In this document: positions 34,388 to 45,439 of the stretch, in pieces
Layout: each line of letters begins with the position of its first letter
Numbering within the stretch: the stretch's first letter is position 1
Assembly (NCBI GenBank): GCA_029964075.1
Contig: CM057142.1
Location: 38,318,392 to 38,382,391 of the forward strand
DNA length: 64,000 nucleotides
Reading direction: 5' to 3'
DNA from: Patiria pectinifera
Lineage: Eukaryota; Echinodermata; Asteroidea; Valvatida; Asterinidae
Notes under the pieces: generated by a model
Database searches by the model: none
Seen by the model: only the letters and a program-made list of their open reading frames with translations
Told to the model about the DNA's origin: nothing
Position numbers and translations under genes: made by a program

Positions 34388-37305
34388 GGCCTGACGTTGC
34401 GAACTTAGCAAGTTCTTCTTCAGAGGCTAAAACAGAAATGACAGAGGTACATACATTAACATGGGGGTGCACACAAACATGCAGGGCTGAAAGAAGAAAC
34501 ACAAAAGGAGGATTAGGTGGGACAGGTGTGGAAAGATGCAGGGGAGGGTGGATGAGAGAACAAAGGAACAAAGGGAGATGGCAAACCACAAGGGGTCTGG
34601 TGTAAACAGGGGAGGGACCAGAAAGGGGAAGGATAAAAGGTCACAGGGAGTGGGAACGGACAAAAGAGTGTGAGAGTGATGATGATGGGGGGACAGTATG
34701 GAGGTGGAAAGGGATGAAAGATGGGGGAAGATGGGTAAACACAAACAAGGAAGACCAGGTGGATTATCTGTAACAGAAGACAATGGAGGAAGAAAAGGAT
34801 TAATCATTCCCAAGTTGGATGTTGAGACCATGTGGTTGAATAGTTCGAAGACGATTCATCCACACTTTCCCTCTGCTGAGGCGAACTGAGTCCTTGCGAT
34901 GGCCAAGAGATTCAATGCCCTGCAAAATCATATCAGAAATGGAGTGGTTAGGCAGGTTGAAGTGATGACCAACAGGGGTGTCTAGTTTCTTGGTGTTGAC
35001 CGTTGACCGGTGGGCATAGAAACGCTTCTTGAGCGTATTCTTGGTCTCACCTACATACTGCACTCCACAGACCCTGCAAGAAATGAGATATATGACATTA
35101 GAGGTGTTACAAGTGATGTTACCAATGGTTCTGTGGGTAGTGACAGAAGAGTGGCCAGAAAAGGAGTCAGACTCCTGGATATGAATCTGGCAGACAACAC
35201 ATCTGGAACTGCACTTGAAAGTACCATGCTGGGTGGGAGGGGATGCATCTAAGGATGGGACTTCAGCTCGAACAATCAGGTCCCATAGATTTCGAGGACG
35301 CCTGTAAGCCAATGTGGGGCCGTTGGGGATGGCGCGGGCAAGGCGATCTGAAGTATGGAGGATATGATGATTGTCATTAGTGATTTTGCGAAGGGGAGGG
35401 AGATTGGGGTGAAACGTGGTAACCAAGGGAATCATGGGTTTGGCCATGGCATCAGGGGCCTTTCCCGTGAGAGCTAGATTTCTGGGGATAGCTTTAGCTC
35501 TGGCAATGGCACAATGAACTTGGCGAGAGCTGTGACCCCTGGCCACCAAGTTGTTCCTCAGTATCTGTGTATGGCGGGAGAAATCGGAATCATTAGAACA
35601 GATTCTTCTGAGTCTGAGTGCCTGGCTCAACGCTATGCCAGTTTTGCAGTGCCTGGGGTGACAGCTGGAGGAGTGGAGGTACTGGTGGGTGTCTGTGGGT
35701 TTGGAATACAGGTCAGTGGTTAGTGAGTTGCCTTGCTTGCGGACGGTGACATCCAGAAAGTGGGTTGGGTGAGCCGAGAACTCCGACGTGAATTTGATGG
35801 TTCTGTGGAAGGAATTGATGTGGTTAGTGAAGGTCAAGAGACTGTCCTCATCACTGGTCCAGATGAAAAAAACATCATCAATATATCTCCACCAGATCCA
35901 AGGGCGACATGGGGCCGAGGCAAGCATGCATTCTTCGAGGTCACCCATGAAGAGGCAAGCCATGGAAGGGGCCATGCGAGTGCCCATTGCAGTGCCGTGT
36001 ACCTGTAGATAGTGTTCACCAAGGAAGGAAAAATTGTTCTTCGTTAGTATAAGTCTCATGAGGGTGCCAACATCACTGATGGGAGGAGTCGTGTCCTGCC
36101 TTGGCCAGAGCCAAGGAGCAAGCATGAACACCCTCCTCATGTGGGATGTTGGTGTACAGAGATGAGACGTCGAAAGTCCCAATGATGGCTGTGCTGGGAA
36201 TCTGGTCCTTGATTCCTTCAAGCTTGCGTAGGAAGTCTGGGGTGTCGTGAATGTATGACGAAATCTGTGGGACAAGGGGTTTGAGAAAACTGTCAATGAA
36301 CAGGGAGATGCGTTCCGTGGGTGAGCCATTACCGGAGATGATGGGTCTACCGGGGTTGCCAGCCTTGTGAATTTTGGGTAGAAGGTAAAATCTGGCAGTC
36401 CTACAATCACAGGGAGAAAGAAATTTGTGAGCTTTCTTGGACAACTGGTCACGTGATCGCATATCGTCAAGTACCTGTTGTATATCTCGACAGAAAGTGC
36501 CTGTGGGGTCAGAGTCAAGGCGGGTATAGTTAGTGCGATTAGCCAACTGGCGGTGGGCCTCATCAATGTACTGCTGACGATCCATGATGACCACAGCTGA
36601 ACCTTTATCTGCTGGCTTGATGATGATGTCGGTGCGAGAGCGCAAGGAGCTGAGAGCCAGGCGCTCCTCTCTGGGGAGATTATCATGAGTCCTGTGGGGG
36701 AAGTTGTCCGGGTTAGTGACTTGGGAATTGATAACTTGAACATATGTCTCTATGGCTGGCACACGATTCTTGGGGGCTACCAATGAACTCTTGACTCGAA
36801 AAGGCTCTGGTTCACATGGTTCACTGTCCAGGAAAAACTCACGCAGACGGATTCTACGGTAGTATTCCGTGAGGTCTTGGCTGAGCTGAACCTGGTTCAC
36901 AGAACGGGGAGCGGGACAAAAATTGAGACCCTTGGAGAGAAGTTTGTGCTCTGCGTCAGATATTGATGAGGAAGAAAGATTAACTACATGTACAGTGTTG
37001 ACAGGGGGTTCTGGCGGTGGCGTGGTAGATGGGGACCTAGGACGTATGAAACGTCTGTGTCTGCGTTGCTGTTGCTTGGCAAGCAAGCCACCAATCTTCT
37101 TGTTTCTCCTGTTGAGTAGGACAGAGTCAAGGTTAGACAAACCCCTTTCAATATAATCTTTAAATTCTGTCAGTCCACAAATCACTGTCAGCCCACAAAT
37201 CAGCTGAATGTAAGTGATTTGAAAGTGATTTGAAATTGCGTGGAATGGGGGTATTAGCTGCAATAGTACCTGCTGTGATTGTTGGAAGCACACAAATATC
37301 AACAC
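34388..37305 (-). mobile_element. Penelope-like retroelement (RT plus GIY-YIG endonuclease)
   Basis: Minus-strand retroelement. The N-terminal frame carries IIIKPADKGSAVV, YLLPKIHKAGNPGRPIISG and the catalytic FDVSSLYTN (RT motif A). The next frame carries RYIDDVFFIW (motif C) and HFLDVTVRK, then a cysteine-rich stretch and a GIY-YIG-type nuclease (VIYLISCRVCGVQYVGETKN). This order, with the IHK motif, is that of endonuclease-bearing Penelope-like elements of the Poseidon/Neptune kind. Coding spans about 34800-37305 in two overlapping frames, so there is about one break and otherwise it looks nearly whole. The 3' end at 34391-34428 (minus-strand CTGAAGAAGAACTTGC, then GCAACGTCAG) fits the hairpin-plus-ACGTC signature known in this group. 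The exact 5' end is unclear. Confidence 0.85.
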
Positions 37306-37675
37306 TGACTAGTGTCTATCAAAGTAGAACAAGGCCATTGTAAAATATTTTGTACACACAATAGCCTATTTGACCTCACTTATACAAAGCAAACTTTTAA
37401 CAACAGTTTCCAGTTTTCCACATGCAATACCGATTTCCATATGTTATTTTTAAAATAACATTAGTTTGTAAATTTTTACTAAATTCATACGTATTAAATA
37501 TAAAGTTAATAAAATATAACCTGTGCTGAAAAAAAAACAACTTGATAGTCCCAGTTTGTTGAAGATTGTTTATTAAACCGACAAGCTAAAATGAAATGTA
37601 ACAAAAATACACCCACTTGGCAAAAAAGCTCATTCATATGCAAATATTTACAAGTAAGTCCTGTGTTACTGATAA
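37306..37675. other. AT-rich spacer
   Basis: Upstream of the Penelope-like frames on the minus strand. It may contain the element's 5' region, but no boundary is visible. Confidence 0.35.
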
Positions 37676-37800
37676 TGTAGTAACCAACAGATAACGTAAC
37701 ACCGACCGATAATGTCACGCAAATTAACCGATATTGTATCGCTAACCGATAATGTAACAAAAATTGACCGATATCAGTCAATTGTTGTTACATTATCGGT
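37676..37800. repeat. ACCGATAATGTAAC array with terminal hairpin
   Basis: About six variants of ACCGATAATGTAAC in direct order, closed at the right by an inverted copy (GTTACATTATCGGT) that makes a hairpin of about 56 bases. It abuts the U-block left end. Confidence 0.75.
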
Positions 37801-40800
37801 CCTAACTATTTGATTGTACGGGAGCCAAGTGTCCGGGAAAAAAAACAACCTGTGGACATTTCAGCAGGGATGTGCGAGTGCCCTTTAACGAACTTTTTTA
37901 CCCCACCGCCCCCCAAAAAAAATTGCCTTGCCACGCCTCTGCAATTTACGAACTTTCTTTCGCACGGGTCGTGCCGGCGCTCACGGCCCGGAAACAGCGG
38001 CGTTGCCGGGGGAGGGGGAGGGGGAGGGGGAGGGGAGGGGAGGGGAGGGTAGAGGGGGTTGGATGTGTGATGGCAATGGGTTGGGGCCTTGCCGGGGGTA
38101 ATTTCTGCTAAACCCGTTAACCATGTCCACTTATAGGACTAACACATTTTCAATGGGGAGGGCACTGGAGGAGTGACGATTTTTTTTTGGGGGGGGGGGG
38201 TGGGGGAGGGGGGTGCGCCTGCACCCACAATGTTTTGGACTTATAGTTACTAGAAAGGGGCGAGGGAAAAGGGGCAGAAGGCCAAGCGTCTTAGTAAGTA
38301 ATGCTGAGTGGGCTAAGCACATTGTATCAGCCCCTACCTTTAAGTACTGTAGTAAGATTCAACCACCATTGGTTCCCTTTAAAGTGCAGACAAAAAGCAT
38401 GGCATGTTTGTTATTAATGTTTGTTAATGTGTTCCAAGCAACCAAAGATATGTGTCAAGTGACAATGTGTGGGCAGTGTTTATTCTCGGATGCAAACATT
38501 CAGGCATAAGATCAATAGTAAACAGCGCATGCGTGTTGCACAATCGAGTCTTTTGCCCTTTGCAACATCACATGCTATCACCCATTTTTTTGATCCATAA
38601 CACGAAACAAAGTGCATTATTAAATTAAAATCCAACCAGGTTTTCAGTAATAATGTAAACCTTGAAATAGAATATTTATTAGGCCACGCAACATTACGAA
38701 AATCTGCAGTATTATGTTATAATCACGCGACGGAATTTAGGGTACAAAATGTTGGTGCTAGTCTTTATTCCAGTCACGGTTATGTTTCTTTTCGATAAAA
38801 TCTCAAAACTGGATGGCTTTATTCACTGCTGGAAACGCGAAATGCGAGGTAAACAATGGCTGCATCAAATGTCACATCCGATGTTAACAATACGGATTTA
38901 TTTTCCTGACATATTTTCAATTTGTCATGTGGGGGGGGGGGGGGGGGAACTTCATTCCGATATAGGGCGTCTACAACTCTCTAAATGCCGTTCATTTTGC
39001 GCACAAATGAACAAACGAACCCGCACTACGAGAGCCAAATTGTCTGCCAATCGTTCGAATTTTGTTTAGAAATAAACTGAACAACTAAACGTTGGTGGAT
39101 TTTGGTTCGATGTATCATGAAAGTGAAATTCGAATACATGTACAGCATGGGAAACGCAGCTTTAATGTAAAACAGTATGTTGGTTTCTAGTCACCAAGAC
39201 CTTTGAAAATAAGTAAACAATAACAAAACTATAAATTTGGCACTCTCGAAAATAATGAACAATCACCTGTACATAATAATAGGAAATCGTATACTAGGCA
39301 ACGCCATGACATTGGGCCCAATCATGCTAATGACACACAGTTTATAAAGAAGCCATCGATGAATTTTTCTTAGAAACACAATGTTTTTGTTTTTGTGCAA
39401 CTCCTCTTAAAACTATATTTGACATCCTTTTTGGTAAATTTTATTGAAAAGTGCACTTTTTTAAACATATAAAATTACCCATGCTTTTCTGGACAACTAA
39501 GGACGCTGTTGCTGCGATGTCATTTCAGGAAGACACAATTGGGGTTTTCTGTTCAAATTGTGAACCCAAGATTTGCTCATTGAAAACATTTGTGAGAAAG
39601 GGTTGCTCATTGGCTCACTGCCATATACTTCAACAATAGTGAATCACCAAGGAAAAGAAAATTTACGACAGTAAAATATCCAAACTTCTAGCAAACGGCA
39701 CTAAAAATTCTTCAAAATGGCCAAACAAAAAAATAAAATGAGGTAAAATGGAACTCAAAGGTACATTTGAAAGGAAAGCATTAAATACAGAGTTTGATGT
39801 CCTAACTGACAGTCTGTTTGCCTAGTCGTGTCCGCAATTATCATCCAATTTATCGAGATCATTTCTTAGATAATGAGGAACAAAGCGACGTTACAACGTT
39901 ATTTAAAAGGGGTCCACTCATAAGTCCGACGCCTCATAGGTCCCGGACGCCTCATAAGTCCGACAAAATTGCATCCCCCAACCAAATAAAGGCCCATAAG
40001 CCGATGCCTCATAGGTCCGACGCCTCATTTTTCCGTCGTCGGACTTATGAGGCGTCGGACTTATGAGGCGTCGGACTTAATGAGGCGTCGGACTTATAAT
40101 ACGGACCATTTAAAACATTATTATTCTGAACACCACATCATCGAAGAACAAACAAAACCATCTCAAATTGCAATTCTAAAATTAACATGTTGATAACGAA
40201 ACATTACGGTGTAACAAGAGGGGAAAACGGTGTGAGCATACAGCTAAGAGTGTTTGCTTTGAATTGCTAGAGTATTATTTTTCCGACACTAGAATGAGGA
40301 ACAAAGCGACGTTACAACGTTATTTAAAAGGGGTCCGGAAACAGTTTGTGTTTTCCACGCGGTTATTTACATGCATTATGCACCGGTACCGATGTGTATT
40401 TTGGGGCTACGTGGGTTCAAAGGAGAACACTTCTCAAAACAATTTCTCGATATTTCTGTCGCAACCGGTACCCGATAAAACGTACTTCTTCCAATGTGCA
40501 ATATTCGTGTATGTTATTAGAACTACAGTCTTGATAATTCAGAAATATATGCTACAGTCCCTTATATTATTATAATGGCAATAACATGAACACGAGGAAA
40601 CAAATACACTTTATTATTGGTGATGACTTAACAAATATGTATTACATTATGTACATGTAGTTTCCCAGGGTTCAAAACTACACACCTCTTCTAGAGCTAA
40701 ACCTACGCATTTTCTTTGTGGAAAAGTGAAGGGTTGGTGACAGTCTACGTTACAAATAATAATACGCAGTATACACACGATTAACAGTCTCAAACTTAAA

Positions 40801-41009
40801 AATATTGGAATTTTCCGAATGTATATACTGCTACAAATATCATACTTACCACGTAAAACATCAATTTACCAGTTCACAAAGCTATACTTTCCACTAAAAC
40901 TATGCAATTTTTCATTATGAATTAATGAGTTCTTGATTAAAAATTTTAAGTTACAAACATAGACAGTATCACTATACAATTAGCGCATAAGGTAACCTAA
41001 ATGTTGTAT
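37801..41009. repeat. U-block copy A
   Basis: Most complete copy of the non-coding U block, collinear with 48231-51041 and 55985-59105. It includes a GGGGA-rich minisatellite (38004-38052), G runs near 38190 and 38931, the 39909 MITE and a displaced 42-bp duplication at 40296-40337. Its right end joins TTC22-like 3' flank in copy C, but here an LTR-like insertion intervenes. I find no protein or TIRs that would make U itself a transposon. Confidence 0.8.
39909..40107. mobile_element. MITE made of GACGCCTCATAAGTCC repeats
   Basis: 199 bp consisting of inverted arrays of GTCCGACGCCTCATAA-type units. Ends GGGGTCCACTCATAAGTCC and GGACTTATAATACGGACC are inverted. Flanked by 8-bp duplications ATTTAAAA at 39901-39908 and 40108-40115. 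Copy C of U (near 58185) has the site empty. Confidence 0.85.
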
Positions 41010-41683
41010 TGTAGCGGAATTACCAAATTACCCCGGACGAATTGTTCCCCCCGGTGCTCACCCAGCAGGTGTGGTACCTCCTTCAAGAGACCCAAGACCG
41101 GTGGAGTAGGCCCGTTGGGCGGAAATTTACCGCCTAATGCACAGGGCTAACGACTGGACCCTCAGTAAACCTCCTCGGGGACAGACATGACACAGGACAA
41201 GAGCAAATGGGACAAGGAAATAATGATGATGTTATGACCTCCTTTAATTATCGCTCAATTACTGCTGCTTGACCCTCCCAGTTATCGATTAAATTGTACC
41301 CTCAATAATTAACTGATTGCTGTAATTACAAGTAAATAAATAATTGACTGAGTGCCTCTGATCCGCCTAGAGCTAGCCGTGCCGCCTCCCAGCGATTGAC
41401 GCGCCTCCTAGTTTGGATCCTCCCGAGTGTAGCCTCTGGAGGCTACGAGTGCCTCCCCCTAGGGTTTCCAAAGGTAAGTTAACTCCCTTCCCCTAGTACA
41501 CGGACCAGAAACTAATCCCTAGTTTCCTTATCGGCATCCCACCGCAGTCCCACTCAAGTATTCCTAACAGTGGCCCACGCTCAAATCGAGGTAGCGCACA
41601 CTGTAGCCTCCAATACCTGAGCTCAGAACTCCGCACGCCCGTTCCTGACGAACACGCACTGCCGCTCGCGCGCCGATTGTGTG

Positions 41684-43040
41684 CATAGACATAAAGAACC
41701 TATAGACGGACAACAGGGGGCGCAAGACCGTAATTTCAGTGAAGCCGCCATTTTTAAAAATCATGGGCAAACTTGTTCGGCACGTCACACATAAAGCGCA
41801 CACAATACGCGGCTGTCTGGTGAGGTCCTCCAAGCAGAACGTCACAGTGCGATTTGTGGACCTTAAATTCTAAAACTAGTTACATTTGTACATACCTTTC
41901 CAAATTTGTACGCAGATAACACAGAGTTTGTACGTAGCAACCAGGCGCAGATCCAGAGGGAGGGTTTGGGGGTCAGAAATCCACCCCCCTCCTTCTTTGA
42001 CTGGGCTCCCTTAGTACAAATTTTAAAAAATACATGTGCCTGACGGCCCCGAACCCCCCCCCCCCCCAAAAAAAAACCCACCTGGATCTGCCCCTGGCAA
42101 ACGATTAAAAAGTTTTTTGGTGTAATGAATTGTTACCAGGTAACCGACGAAACTGACGCATATCTCCTAGCCCTTTATTTCACTTGATGGTACTACTAAG
42201 TACTAGGGTTATAGTGAGCCCATGGAGGATGAAATTTATGGTGAGCCACAACACACAGCACATGCTTTTCTGATTAGCTCTTTGTGTGAGGAAAAGTTGT
42301 CCGAGAAAAATCGAAATCAGGAGTTTTTCCCACTTAAAAGTCCTACCTGAACGTGGTTAATATCCAGCATATCCAGGGAAATTAAATTCTGTTTCTCTAG
42401 TAGGCCCTATAGATATCTATAGTTAATAGTTATCCTGTAATTTTCAGGCGAACTTTGCAGATTCATTTGCCGATATTTTTCTTGGGGATGTACTATAAGC
42501 ACTCGACCCTTTATTGACTTCCCTTGTTTTTTAGGCCCATTGTAAGACTAACATGATTAACCAAACAAGTATCCGCCGTAGTCAATATCAAGTGAAACAA
42601 ACAGTCCCGATTTCAATTTCCTCAAAGTCAAAAGACAACTTACTTCGCACCGTATACGCGTATTGCACAAACACATAAAATTATGACAACTCACATGACT
42701 CAGACATGTGTCAGAAATGCATGACCAACGCAGCACCCAGCATGCCGCGTTTCGCGGCGGTTGTAGGCCTAATTAATTTATTTTGAAATAACACACACAA
42801 ATACATAGCTGTACATCATTATGAAGTGAACGTTTCACAGGGTTTTCAGTCACCATCTATGCGTTTTCAACCGAAATTGTCGATTTGTATTATTCCTTCC
42901 CCTGTTATTCCATAGAGTCATGCACATTTATTCAAAACTTCCGCCCATGGTTTCATACCTAGTCGGGCGCCGTCAAAATTACGGTACCCTGACGTTGATT
43001 TCCATAGGCGCTGTCCGTCTATAGGTTCTTTATGTCTATG
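41684..43040. mobile_element. 1.36 kb TIR element with 8-bp duplication (hAT-like size)
   Basis: Perfect terminal repeat CATAGACATAAAGAACC extending to ATAGACGGACA. Flanked by ATTGTGTG at 41676-41683 and 43041-43048. No transposase ORF. It carries a smaller nested repeat (41946-42100) and lies within the LTR-like insertion. Confidence 0.85.
41946..42100. mobile_element. Small nested repeat, GGCGCAGATCCAG ends
   Basis: AGGCGCAGATCCAGAGGG and CCACCTGGATCTGCCCCT are inverted around poly-C and poly-A. Related ends occur at about 2169, 54974 and 62005 in X blocks. Confidence 0.6.
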
Positions 43041-43155
43041 ATTGTGTGCAACTAGCGCAGTAGCGCTCTAGCGCCCTCTGTAGTTAGACTCTGATTTCTT
43101 GTTCGCGCTTGCTCGCGCTCGCATCGCATAGCAAATCTCGCTCATTTGCGTTACA

Positions 43156-43477
43156 ATATTATACATCTTTTGGTTGCAAATTTGTGCCAGTCGGTGTCAT
43201 GAAGAATTCTATTTTAAAAGAAAAACGAAGATGCACATTTGTAAATACATGTATACCGTGGTTTTTTTCCCCCTTTTCTTGAAAGCTACAAAATAATGTA
43301 CAAGCTAGAGCGTGGAGAACTATCGTCCTTTCTCCCCGGGGATTTTACTCCACTGAACGTCAACTGCATACTATTGCTGTACGTGGACTTTTGATTCAAG
43401 ATTTCAGAATAATTATTGTTTCCTGTGAAACATCCCCCTATACAGTACCTGGATAAGCCACTGGTCTCTGGTCATCT
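43156..43477 (-). repeat. TTC22-like 3' flank, type 2
   Basis: Matches 59106-59439 and 5041-5454 (GGTTGCAAATTTGTGCCAG at its start). Probably 3' UTR of the neighbouring TTC22-like copy. Confidence 0.6.
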
Positions 43478-45187
43478 CTAGCAGTTGTCTCCCAGACGAT
43501 GGTGATCTTCGCAATCGGCTAGTAGGCTTCCGCATTCTCCCCTCTTGTAGCCCAATTTCTTTTCGCATCTCATTCCCAGTTTGAATGACTCCCTTGCTTC
43601 TCTATGCTGGCCGAGTAAGTACTGACATCGTCCGCGGACATTGTAAAGTTGGAACCGTTCGTTGCCTCTCTGGCAGTTCTCCGACATGAAACAGTTGTGC
43701 AGAGCCTTTGTGAGGTACTCTTGTCTTTTTACTGAGTCGATGGTGATCTTAGCCATTAAAGGTACACATCAGCCAGCATCGCATAATCCCGTGGCGATTC
43801 GTGCTTCGTAAGGATGTACTCCAAGTCGTCTTTGGCTTGATCAAGGTATCTCCGATCGGGAGTATCTGGGCTGACGGCACGTTTGTGTTGCTCGAGGCAG
43901 AGTTCGGCCCTGCTTGAGTACGCGAAGAATTTCTCGTTGGTGCTCCGCAGACGGATGGACTCCTCGTATAGCATCAGAGCTTCTTCCACATCACCAGCTT
44001 TGCCACGAAACAAGGCAAGATAATTGAGAACATGAGGAGAAACTGGTGCTATTTCCTTCGCCTTGCGCACGCATCTTTCCGGGTCATTGATAAATTCCGC
44101 TAAAGATTCTGGTACGTCTCCTATCTGCACATCCCATTCCGATGCCCTGCGGAAAATGAAACCAATCCGAACCCAGGCAGAGCCTTTCATGTTGACATCC
44201 GCAGATGGATTTTCGGCTATGGTCCAAAAGCTCCAGACAGCATTCTCCAAAGCTTGATAGGCCTCGTCGTGTGTCTCTATTTTTCTCATTGTTTTCTCTA
44301 ACATCTCGTAGCTAGCTTCTCCAGCCAGGTACTTCCAATCATTGCTCTCGTCTAGATCGACGAGGTGACCCGCCAGCTCCATCGCCTGATTGCAAAGCTG
44401 GAGCGCTTTGCTGGATAACTCGTAATCGATAGCATCGTTCTTTTCGTCAATGAGGGCAAAGGCTTGTTTGGCGTATCTCCTGGCTTGTGCCCTCTTCCCT
44501 TCTTCTGTAGATAAATCAGGCTCGTCAGGAGCAGCCGCGGGAATTCCACCTCTAGACGTAGACATCACAAAATGACGGTTGGCCATGGCGTTCAGGTTGT
44601 CTGGGTCTTCTCCCGGAGAGAGGATGTGATTGAAATAACCCAAGGCGCCCTGACGGTCGTTTTCTTGCCTGTAAGCGAGCACGCCTAGAAGGTTACGAAT
44701 GGCGTGACGTTCCGCTTTCATCCCCTTCTCCTCCAAGTAGGCCAAGAGATGACCACGTTTGAAGTCGGCAGTAATATCAGTGAGTCGACTTCGGTTACAA
44801 AGCAAAGACAGATGGAAATGTCCAACAGGCGTAGACAAAGTGCGCCGCGAAGCCCTGAGAAGAAAAAGGTTTTAAAAGTCATAGATGAATTCTGGTTTAT
44901 AATGCCTATTCTGCAGGAAACTGACATTTCCAGTTATACCTTATTAAGTCAACTCAAAGGTTATTCGCGAAATTCTCAATCTATATTTCGTATTTAATTA
45001 AATACACTCAAGTAACTAAATCTGACTATATATAAACCATTGGGTGAATACATTCACATTGTCAAGTGAATCTCACAGACCACGGTTTCATTGTAACACC
45101 AAATATCCAACTGCGAACTTGAACACCAAATTGTGAACGAACTTGACAATATTCAGACGATTTCTCATGCATACTATACACTTACAT
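43478..45187 (-). pseudogene. TTC22-like: TTC22-like gene with one frame break
   Basis: Minus-strand copy: AT at 45187-45186, GTAAGTG donor at 45185, exon 2 from 44854 to 43478. It reads MASRRTLSTPVGHFHLS and is open for about 366 codons to MLADVYL. There the sequence is one base shorter than in other copies (near 43756) and a TAA appears. The remaining 92 codons (MAKITIDSVKRQEYL to the C-terminus) continue in another frame. Splice sites are intact, so a shortened protein lacking the last TPR-like units is conceivable. C-terminus and flanks are type 2. The upstream region carries the GAGTAC hAT-like element from 45440. Confidence 0.85.
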
Positions 45188-45439
45188 CTTTAGGTTTTTT
45201 TTAAGCAGCTGCGTAAACGCTCATCCAAGCCAAATCAATGTGCAACAACTGACAGCACATTGCATCTGCCACAGCTGATAATTGACAAGCAAGGAAAACA
45301 GACATGGGCTAGTTTGCCATTGTCTAGCAACCAGACGACATTTCTCATTCGGGTATGGGGCTTCCCCTCATCATTTCATCATTCTGTGCTCGTTGGAAAT
45401 GTGTCAATATTTATATTCACGTTGCTCGAATGTTCCGTA

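Larger units (their letters stand above)
41010..43155. mobile_element. Probable solo LTR with a nested element
   Basis: An insertion absent from U copy C (site near 59100) begins TGTAGCGGAATTACC and ends GCGTTACA, so it has TG...CA ends with a short inverted match. Four-base flanks are GTAT and ATAT. Without the nested 1357-bp element it is about 780 bp. No internal retroviral-type genes are present, which fits an old solo LTR. The family cannot be named. Confidence 0.45.

Noticed and set aside
34427-34831. 134-codon minus-strand ORF
   Set aside because: Lies in the 3' untranslated part of the Penelope-like element and is Pro/Leu/Ser low-complexity.
35010-37156. Plus-strand ORFs over the Penelope-like element
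   Set aside because: Antisense shadows of the reverse transcriptase and nuclease frames.
39909-40107. CRISPR-like repeat array
   Set aside because: Repeats are in both orientations with no unique spacers, and the segment has TIRs and an 8-bp target duplication in a eukaryotic genome.
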